DNA of 38,025 bases from an uncultured Burkholderiaceae bacterium (GTDB lineage: Bacteria > Pseudomonadota > Gammaproteobacteria > Burkholderiales > Burkholderiaceae_B). The stretch is from assembly GCA_937888805.1 (NCBI GenBank), contig CALBEY010000095.1:1-38025 (forward strand), given 5' to 3'. Below the pieces are notes generated by a model. It saw only the letters and a program-made list of their open reading frames with translations, did not search any database and had not been told where the DNA came from. A program made the translations under genes and the position numbers. The stretch's first letter is position 1; each line of letters begins with the position of its first letter. Shown piece by piece: positions 6,617-12,949 of this stretch.

Positions 6617-7579
6617 CTATTGATTTTCAGCTGCTTTCAAAAGTAGGACGGCGAAGCGGTTTTGGGCATCACACCAGTGTTGGGTCAATTGCCAGCCAGC
6701 TTGTTGGGCGAGCTGTGCGAAGCCTTCGATGGTGTATTTGTGAGAAGTTTCGGTGTGAAAGCTTTCGCCGGCGGCCAAAGTGTGGTTTTGGCCGTCGACG
6801 TTGATGGTCTGATCGGTGGTGGCGACCAAATGCATCTCGATTCGCGCGGGATTGGTTAAGTAGCGTGCCTCGTGCGCAAAGGCTTGTACATCGATATCAA
6901 GCCCCAGTTCGCGATTGATTCGCACGAGCAGGTTACGATTGAATTCAGCCGTGACACCCTCGGGGTCGTCGTAGGCGGGAATCAGCACTTCGGGCGATTT
7001 GTCTAAGTCAACGCCAATCAGAAAAGCAGCGTCGTCACCCAAAACCGTGTGGCAGTGCTTTAGCAAGGACTGCGCTTCTGGTGCGGTGAGGTTCCCAATG
7101 GTTGAACCCGGGAAGAAGCCCAAACGGTTGCTATGGGCAGGCAGCGTCTGGGGTAGTGCAAACGGCGTCGTGAAATCAGCAACGAGCGGTATGACAGGCA
7201 AACCCGGCAGTTGTTGGGATAGGTCATCAGCGGCTTGATGCAGATAGTCAGCTGAAATATCGACAGGCACATAGCCCGCCGGCTGGTCAAGGGCCTTCAG
7301 TAAAGGCACGGTCTTGCGGCTTGAGCCGCTGCCGAGTTCGACCACCAAGCGATTACTGCCGATGGCTTTGGCAATCGCTTCCAAATTATCGTCGAGAATA
7401 CTGATTTCCGTTCGCGTGGGATAGTAGCTTGGTAACTGTGTGATGTCCTCAAACAGCGCTGATCCTCGGTGGTCATAAAACCAGACAGGTGAAATGCGGT
7501 GATCGGATCGGATCAGTGCCTCAAGCAGTGCCTGCTGCAGGTTTTGGGTGTCGGCTGATGGTGGGTTGGTCGTGGACAT
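6617..7579 (-). CDS. egtD: EgtD, L-histidine N-alpha-methyltransferase (makes hercynine)
   Basis: This 320-residue SAM-dependent enzyme converts histidine to N,N,N-trimethylhistidine (hercynine), the betaine precursor of ergothioneine and selenoneine. Diagnostic features are the N-terminal WFYDHRGSALFEDIT and PSYYPTRTE block, the SAM-binding VVELGSGSSRKT (79-90), the FFPGSTIGNL loop containing the histidine-binding Asn, and the C-terminal ESFHTETSHKY motif corresponding to the Glu/Ser pair that contacts the substrate alpha-amine. Length agrees with mycobacterial EgtD (about 321). A TTGAGGTC sequence precedes the start, and the gene follows the transporter permease by 12 bp, so it is the last gene of a senA-transporter-egtD operon. 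Its presence supplies the co-substrate needed by SenA. Confidence 0.95.
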   Translation of the reverse strand: MSTTNPPSADTQNLQQALLEALIRSDHRISPVWFYDHRGSALFEDITQLPSYYPTRTEISILDDNLEAIAKAIGSNRLVVELGSGSSRKTVPLLKALDQPAGYVPVDISADYLHQAADDLSQQLPGLPVIPLVADFTTPFALPQTLPAHSNRLGFFPGSTIGNLTAPEAQSLLKHCHTVLGDDAAFLIGVDLDKSPEVLIPAYDDPEGVTAEFNRNLLVRINRELGLDIDVQAFAHEARYLTNPARIEMHLVATTDQTINVDGQNHTLAAGESFHTETSHKYTIEGFAQLAQQAGWQLTQHWCDAQNRFAVLLLKAAENQ

Positions 7580-7591
7580 GACAAATAGACC

Positions 7592-9112
7592 TCAAGGTTG
7601 AATCGGTGTTTGAGCGGTTGGCGTCGTGCGTAACTGCAGGTGGCGGCGAATGGTGCGCGCCAGAGCGTCAACGCCAATATTTAGCAGTGCGGTGATTAAT
7701 ATCAGCACCATGGCCCGATCAAAGCGTAATTCTTGAATGGCGCTGTCGACATAGAATCCAAGCGTGGTGATCCCCAAAATCCCAAGAATCGCGGTCTCAC
7801 GCATGATGATCTCCCAGCGGTAGAGCAAGAAGGCAAGAAACGACCGATAGAGTCTGGGTACCACCTCATGGGTATAGCGATTAAAGCCACTGACAGCGTC
7901 AGGTCGGAGCATCAGGGTATTGCTTTGACGGCCGATCAAGTGGCCAATGATGGCACCGTTGTGAATGGCCAAAGCCACCACAGCTGGCAGCATGGAAGGC
8001 CCCCAGAGCTGCAGCAAGATGTAAGCCAGCAAGTACTCTGGGATGGAGCGGCCAATCACCAACAGGCCATGCCCGGCGACTTGGCCACTGCGGGTAACAA
8101 ACAGCCGCGAAATCATTGGAAAGCTTAACAAAGCAATGATGCCAGTGCCCACCAGGGCAATTTGTGTGAGCACTATCGTGGTGCCGACCCCAGGCAAGGC
8201 TTGGTTCCACAGCAGATCACCCAACCAAGGGCCCAAGCCCGCCAGTCCTTCGCCGTTTCGCAGTGGCGCAGGGATGATGTCTTCGGTGATGAAACGCGTG
8301 GCATTGCCCCAAACAATCGGCAAACCCGTACCCAGAAAAAAAGGCGCGGCCAAGAGATAAGGGACGACCAGCTTTGGGCGTACCCAAAGCCTGATGCTGG
8401 CGATGGTCACCAAAAACATGATCAACAGCATGCCAACTTCGCCGTATAGACCTTCGCCGTAAGCACTTTCGAGGTAAAACCCAAGCGTGGGCATACCGAC
8501 AAAGCCAAGCACAGCACTTGAGCGCATGCCGCACTCAAAGCGGTAGCTGGTGTAGCTGATCAGGTGCGCCCAAAGATCGGGCACTCGGGCATACCAAAAC
8601 GTTGAAATGATGCCGCTGCCAGCAGGCAGCGCCAGCACGGGGCGTTGATCACCTTCCTCAAGAATTTCGCTGTAGACGCGGGCAAACGTCGCCGCGTAGG
8701 GCAGTGCAATGGCCAGCACGCCGGTGATGGGGTGAAGACCAAAAAACTGCAAAAAAATCAATGCCCAAAAAAGCTCATGGATGGCGCGAACAAACGCGCA
8801 AACCGTGCGCACAAGGCGGTAATGAAAAATAAAGGCCAAGCCCATGCCCAAAATGGCAGCGGCACCCACGCCGGTAAACGCAAAGGCAACCGTTCGCAGC
8901 AGGGCAACAATGGCGGTGTCAAAAGTCGCAAATTCAGGCTGGATCAAACCACGGCCAAGCCGGCCCAATTCTGCCCAAGGGGAGATGGAACGGATTTGAA
9001 GGTCAGCCAACCAAACACAAATCAACGCAATCCCAAACAGCCATAAACTGGTGCGCACCAGTGGTGCTGATAGCGCGCTCCAGCGGGTGTGGTCTTGACT
9101 AGTAGAGCGCAT
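7592..9112 (-). CDS. Double PhnE-type ABC permease (putative selenium oxyanion uptake)
   Basis: This 506-residue membrane protein contains two tandem PhnE-like permease domains in one chain. The conserved inner-membrane coupling motif appears twice, as RFECGMRSSAVLGFVG (about residues 190-205) and RWEIIMRETAILGILG (about 435-450). About twelve hydrophobic segments are visible. Most PhnE proteins carry one domain and dimerise; here a covalent pair would pair with the ATPase homodimer. Its start overlaps the ATPase stop by 14 bp. The transporter resembles phosphonate importers, but its position between senA and egtD, beside selD, and my recollection that a family in this context is named putative selenate ABC transporter, favour a selenium compound as cargo. 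No direct evidence for the substrate is visible. Confidence 0.85.
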   Translation of the reverse strand: MRSTSQDHTRWSALSAPLVRTSLWLFGIALICVWLADLQIRSISPWAELGRLGRGLIQPEFATFDTAIVALLRTVAFAFTGVGAAAILGMGLAFIFHYRLVRTVCAFVRAIHELFWALIFLQFFGLHPITGVLAIALPYAATFARVYSEILEEGDQRPVLALPAGSGIISTFWYARVPDLWAHLISYTSYRFECGMRSSAVLGFVGMPTLGFYLESAYGEGLYGEVGMLLIMFLVTIASIRLWVRPKLVVPYLLAAPFFLGTGLPIVWGNATRFITEDIIPAPLRNGEGLAGLGPWLGDLLWNQALPGVGTTIVLTQIALVGTGIIALLSFPMISRLFVTRSGQVAGHGLLVIGRSIPEYLLAYILLQLWGPSMLPAVVALAIHNGAIIGHLIGRQSNTLMLRPDAVSGFNRYTHEVVPRLYRSFLAFLLYRWEIIMRETAILGILGITTLGFYVDSAIQELRFDRAMVLILITALLNIGVDALARTIRRHLQLRTTPTAQTPIQP

Positions 9113-9749
9113 CGAGGTCGTGGCTATTAACCGTATGGCTCGGCGAATCTAAGGCAATGATGCCGTTTTGAATGCCAATCAGACGGCTGGCATATCGACG
9201 GGCCAAATCGAGATCATGCATGGCAATGATGGTGGTGGTGTATTGCGAGGTGAGCGCTTGCATGACCGCTTCAGAGCGTGGCCCGTCAAGCGCGGACACC
9301 GGCTCGTCGGCCAACAGCACATCGCCACTTTGAAACAACGACCGGGCAACTGCCACACGCTGGCGTTGACCGCCCGAGAGTTCGCCGGCACGCGTCCAAA
9401 GGGTTGATGCCATGTCCAATTGTTCGAGCACGGCAGTCACTGCCAAGACCTGACGGCGAAAGGGTCGAATCAGGTTGATCAGGTTGTAAGCGCCCGAGTG
9501 GCTGGGCAGTTGCCCCATGTAGACGTTGTGAAACACGCTGAGTGTTTCGACCAAGCCTAGATGTTGTGGGATGAGCGCGATGTCACGACGACGGCGATCA
9601 TGCAGTAGCGACAGCAGCGTTGATTTGCCCGCACCACTGCGACCCACGAGCGCCACATGCTCACCGGGCTTGATGTGTAAATCAATCGGTCCTAAGACAG
9701 GGGTGCCGCCGTAATCAGCATAGGCTTGGTCCAGAATAAGGGCGCTCAT
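9099..9749 (-). CDS. PhnC-type ABC transporter ATPase (putative selenium uptake)
   Basis: This 216-residue nucleotide-binding subunit energises the import system. Motifs present are Walker A GRSGAGKS (residues 36-43), the Q loop in ALIPQHLGLV, signature LSGGQRQRVAVARSL, Walker B VLLADEP, the D loop ALDG, and the H loop IIAMHD. The spacer between Walker A and the Q loop is unusually short (HDRRRRDIALIPQ), and overall the protein is shorter than typical PhnC (about 260). Its ATG overlaps the binding-protein stop by one base (TGATG), and its 3' end overlaps the permease, so all three subunits are translationally coupled. Confidence 0.9.
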   Translation of the reverse strand: MSALILDQAYADYGGTPVLGPIDLHIKPGEHVALVGRSGAGKSTLLSLLHDRRRRDIALIPQHLGLVETLSVFHNVYMGQLPSHSGAYNLINLIRPFRRQVLAVTAVLEQLDMASTLWTRAGELSGGQRQRVAVARSLFQSGDVLLADEPVSALDGPRSEAVMQALTSQYTTTIIAMHDLDLARRYASRLIGIQNGIIALDSPSHTVNSHDLDALY

Positions 9750-10603
9750 CAGTCGATTAAACCCACCTCTTGAGCGGTTCGCTTGATAGGCTCGTAGTCT
9801 GAGTTTTGTGCGGGGATGAAAGCACTGCGTGCGAAGCTCTCTAGCAACGTCTTATCATCCATCGCCAACAGCGCGGCTTTGACTTTATCGGTAAATCCTG
9901 CGCCAAAACGCGCGTCCACATCCCCACGAATACTCCACTGATAGTTGGGATAGGCGGGCGTCTTCCAGATGACTTTGACGGCATCGGTGTCAATTTTTCC
10001 TGCGGCAAGCTCACGATCCCAAACCGCATAGTTGATGGCGCCCACGGCGTAGCTACCACTTTCCACCAAGCGCAGGGTGCGACTGTGATTGCCGCTGTAA
10101 CCGACCCGCTCGAACACCTTGTCCGGTGATTCGCCAAAGCGCTCGGTCAAGTAAAACTCGGGAATCAGTCGGCCTGAGGTCGAGCTTTTTGAACCGAAAG
10201 TAAACGTCATGCCACGCATACGCTCATCAATGACGTCACCAGCTTCTAGACCAGTGCTTTTGTGGGCAATCAGATAAGTCCAAAACGCTTGATCTTCAGT
10301 GCCTTGGGCCAAGGCTTGTGAGTTGGGTACCGTGGCGCGTGCTTGAACGCCAGACAACGCACCAAACCACGCGAGCTGGACCTGATCATTACGAAACGCG
10401 CTGACAGCTGCGGCGTAGGACTTCACCGGTACGTAGCGAACTTCAACGTTGAGGGCCTTTGACAGGTATTCGCCCATTGGGCCAAAGCGCTCTTGGAGTT
10501 TGCTTTCATCCTCATCAGGAATGGCGGTAAAGACAAGCACTTGGGCGCTAACAGGTAGCAATAGAAACAGATTGAGTACGAATGCACACAAAAGAGCTTT
10601 CAC
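9749..10603 (-). CDS. PhnD-type periplasmic binding protein (putative selenate/selenium-compound binding)
   Basis: This 284-residue substrate-binding protein of the phosphate/phosphonate (PhnD) family delivers ligand to the permease. The start chosen is GTG at 10603, preceded by AAGGAAAA, because it gives a correct signal peptide (KALLCAFVLNLFLLLP, cleavage near VSA|QV); the longer in-frame start at 10672 would run into senA. The mature protein begins VLVFTAIPDEDESKL, with the PhnD-type blocks YVPVKSYAAAVSAFRNDQVQLAWFG, FTFGSKSSTSGRLIP and GSYAVGAINYAVW. Homologues in this context have been named putative selenate ABC transporter binding proteins; I could not check this. It follows senA by 31 bp. 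Confidence 0.88.
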   Translation of the reverse strand: MKALLCAFVLNLFLLLPVSAQVLVFTAIPDEDESKLQERFGPMGEYLSKALNVEVRYVPVKSYAAAVSAFRNDQVQLAWFGALSGVQARATVPNSQALAQGTEDQAFWTYLIAHKSTGLEAGDVIDERMRGMTFTFGSKSSTSGRLIPEFYLTERFGESPDKVFERVGYSGNHSRTLRLVESGSYAVGAINYAVWDRELAAGKIDTDAVKVIWKTPAYPNYQWSIRGDVDARFGAGFTDKVKAALLAMDDKTLLESFARSAFIPAQNSDYEPIKRTAQEVGLID

Positions 10604-10634
10604 GGGGTTTTCCTTAAATTTAGGTGTGATTGGA

Positions 10635-11957
10635 TTAAAGCGCACAGGTGCGAAACCCAGCGATAATGTCATTACGCTCCGGTGGGAAAAAATTACGCGT
10701 ATTGTTGTTTAAGTAACGACTGCGCGTGGCCCAAGAGCCGCCCCGAAGCACCATGCGCCCGTCGGCAAACCAAGGCTCAGAATACTCGGCATAGAGGTCA
10801 GCGTTAAAGCCAGGATAGGGTTTGAATAGGCTTGAGGTCCATTGCCAAACATTACCTAGCATTTGACGGCAACCCAGGGCGCTGTCACCGTCTGGGTAAG
10901 CGGCGACGTCGACACAACCGACTCGATAACCATCGGTGTTGGCCAGCAATGAACCTTGGGGTTCATTGCCCCATGGATAAAGTGTTTTGTGCGGGCTGAG
11001 TGTCTGCCCCACGGCTTGGCGGCTTGCAGCCACCTCCCATTCGAGTTCAGTCGGTAAACGACGACCTGCCCATTGGCAATATGCTTGGGCTTCGTGTTGG
11101 CTGACATGGCTAACGGGCGCATGGGGAGGTAAAGATTGCCAGCGGTCAAAGACACGGACTTGCCAATTGACACCATCATGGCGCCAGTAACGTGGTGCGC
11201 TAAGCGCTTGAGTATCGCGCCAGGCCCACCCGGCGGGTGACCAATAGGTGGGGTTTTCATAACCACCAGCCTCAACAAAACGCTCAAATGCGGCATTGGT
11301 AACCGGGGCGATGTCAATGGTGAATGGGTCAAAAGCTTGGGTGATAGTGGGCTTTTCGTTGTCAAATCGAAAGCCAACGGTCTCATCTGCCCCAAGCGTG
11401 TGTTCGCCACCAGGAACAAACACCTCGCCCTCTAGACCGCCTTCATCCAGTGGGGCCAAGCCACCAGTTGGTGGGGCGATCACGGGCATCGGATCGGCTA
11501 AGGTTTGGCGGGTGTAGGCAAAGGCCTCGCCATGCATGTCTTCATGAAACGTGGCCAACTGCCAAACATAACTGGTGGCTGAATCGGTTAAGCCTTCTGG
11601 CAATCGGCTAACCATGGCGTCGCGAACCGTTCGCAAGTAGCCAAACGTATCGTCCATGCTAGGTAAGTCAAGCGTCCATCGTTTATCGTGTGCCACCCCC
11701 ATTGAGTCGTAGAGCGCTTGGGCATTGGGGATTTGATAGTTCGGCAAGCCATAGAACTTGTGAAGCACAAAATAATCATGGAAAAAACCGACGTGACCGA
11801 TCTCCCACTGAGGGGGATTTACAGTGCTAAGCTTGGGTCCTAAGTGGCGTTCAACTGGCAAATCCTCGGTGAGTTCAAGTGTGCGCTGACGGGCATTGTC
11901 AAGCATGGCAATCAGCATGTCGGAGGTCAGGCGATGAGTGGGTGGTGTGGTTATCAT
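10635..11957 (-). CDS. senA: SenA, selenoneine synthase (EgtB-like nonheme iron enzyme)
   Basis: This 440-residue protein has the EgtB architecture: an N-terminal DinB-like helical domain and a C-terminal formylglycine-generating-enzyme (FGE-sulfatase) domain. Predicted iron ligands are His55 (EIGHVGFFHDY), His138 and His142 (FHEDMHGE). The FGE part shows AGRRLPTELEWEVAA, MLGNVWQWTSS and LRGGSWATRSRYLNNNTRNFF. SenA joins hercynine to a selenosugar to give selenoneine. EgtB, which makes the sulfur analogue, has the same fold, so the SenA call rests mainly on context: divergent senB, adjacent selD, a selenate-type transporter and egtD. The start at 11957 is chosen for its AGGAGAG site. It heads the operon with the transporter and egtD. 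Confidence 0.88.
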   Translation of the reverse strand: MITTPPTHRLTSDMLIAMLDNARQRTLELTEDLPVERHLGPKLSTVNPPQWEIGHVGFFHDYFVLHKFYGLPNYQIPNAQALYDSMGVAHDKRWTLDLPSMDDTFGYLRTVRDAMVSRLPEGLTDSATSYVWQLATFHEDMHGEAFAYTRQTLADPMPVIAPPTGGLAPLDEGGLEGEVFVPGGEHTLGADETVGFRFDNEKPTITQAFDPFTIDIAPVTNAAFERFVEAGGYENPTYWSPAGWAWRDTQALSAPRYWRHDGVNWQVRVFDRWQSLPPHAPVSHVSQHEAQAYCQWAGRRLPTELEWEVAASRQAVGQTLSPHKTLYPWGNEPQGSLLANTDGYRVGCVDVAAYPDGDSALGCRQMLGNVWQWTSSLFKPYPGFNADLYAEYSEPWFADGRMVLRGGSWATRSRYLNNNTRNFFPPERNDIIAGFRTCAL

Positions 11958-11983
11958 TGTGCTCTCCTGCACGGTGATTGGTC
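11958..11983. promoter_or_regulatory. 26-bp divergent spacer between senA and senB
   Basis: Only 26 bp separate the two start codons. The senA ribosome binding site occupies 11961-11970, so no room remains for either promoter; both transcripts must start inside the opposing gene and overlap at their 5' ends. A TTG at 11978 could extend senB by two codons. Confidence 0.6.
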
Positions 11984-12949
11984 ATGAAAATTGCTTTGGT
12001 GACACCAGCGCCTCCGCGCTCGCGTGCCGGCAACCGTGCGACAGCCGCGCGGTGGTCGAGATTGTTGCGGGCGGCGGGGCATCAGGTCAATGTGCTCGAA
12101 CAATGGGGCGCTGATGACCGACCGTATGATTTGATGATCGCTCTGCATGCTTGGCGCAGCGCAAGCAGTATCGCTGCGTTTGCGCAACGCTTTCCCGATC
12201 GAGCCTTGATTGTGGTGCTCACGGGTACTGATATTTATCGTTTTCAGCACAGTCACCCTCTGGTGACGCGTGCGAGCCTGGATCATGCCAGCGCGTTGAT
12301 TGGGTTGCATGATCATGTGGCCCATGACATCCCCGCCGAATTCCACGCTATTTTGCATACCGTTCGTCAATCGGCACTGCCTTTGCCCAAAAGTTACCCC
12401 AGGCCGTCGGACCGAGCGGTCACGATCTGTGTGGTTGGGCATTTGCGTGAAGAAAAAGACAGTTTGCGCACCGCTGAGGCGGCGCGGTTGTTGCCGACAG
12501 CCTCGCGCATCCGAATCGTGCAGGCCGGTGGTGCCCACACTTCGGACTGGGTGCTGGCGGCACAAGCGCAGATGAGTGATAACACGCGTTACAGCTGGTT
12601 GGGTGAGGTCTCGCAAACGGCGATTCGTCGTTTGTACGCACGAAGTCACGCCATGGTGATCAGCTCCGTGATGGAGGGTGGAGCCAACGTGGTCTCTGAG
12701 GCTTGCGTGGCAGGATTGCCGGTTATCGCCAGCGATATTCCTGGTAACACCGGGTTGCTCGGGCAAGACTATCCCGGTCTTTTTCCGGCTGGCGATTCGG
12801 TTGCCTTGGCAGGGTTGTTGACACGGTTTGAGTCTGATTTGGTATTTCGAGCCGTGTTGACTGACAGGTGTCAGGCACTGGCCCCACGCCACACCCCGGA
12901 GGCTGAACAAGCGGCTTTGTTGGCAGTGATCCATCGGCTTAGTCTTTGA
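11984..12949 (+). CDS. senB: SenB, selenosugar synthase (glycosyltransferase)
   Basis: This 321-residue GT-B glycosyltransferase (GT4-like) matches the SenB/TIGR04348 type. The N-terminus KIALVTPAPPRSRAGNRATA, followed by WSRLLRAAGHQV and the YDLMIALHAWRSASSI and LTGTDIYR blocks, is the family hallmark. The C-terminal donor domain contains RIVQAGGAH and the EGGANVVSEACVAGLPVIAS motif that binds the UDP-sugar. SenB condenses selenophosphate with a UDP-sugar to form a 1-selenosugar, the selenium donor for SenA. It is encoded opposite to the rest of the locus: 26 bp head-to-head with senA and with an 11-bp tail-to-tail overlap with the SelD gene. The ATG at 11984 is chosen; it has only a weak ribosome binding site. 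Confidence 0.9.
   Translation: MKIALVTPAPPRSRAGNRATAARWSRLLRAAGHQVNVLEQWGADDRPYDLMIALHAWRSASSIAAFAQRFPDRALIVVLTGTDIYRFQHSHPLVTRASLDHASALIGLHDHVAHDIPAEFHAILHTVRQSALPLPKSYPRPSDRAVTICVVGHLREEKDSLRTAEAARLLPTASRIRIVQAGGAHTSDWVLAAQAQMSDNTRYSWLGEVSQTAIRRLYARSHAMVISSVMEGGANVVSEACVAGLPVIASDIPGNTGLLGQDYPGLFPAGDSVALAGLLTRFESDLVFRAVLTDRCQALAPRHTPEAEQAALLAVIHRLSL

Noticed and set aside
8645..9046. 133-codon plus-strand frame within the permease gene
   Set aside because: It is a shadow of the permease, very rich in Lys/Asn/Gly/Gln and without a start signal.
10635..11957. Calling the EgtB-like protein EgtB for ergothioneine
   Set aside because: Motifs alone do not exclude it, but the linked senB, selD and transporter favour SenA; no EgtC or EgtE gene is present.
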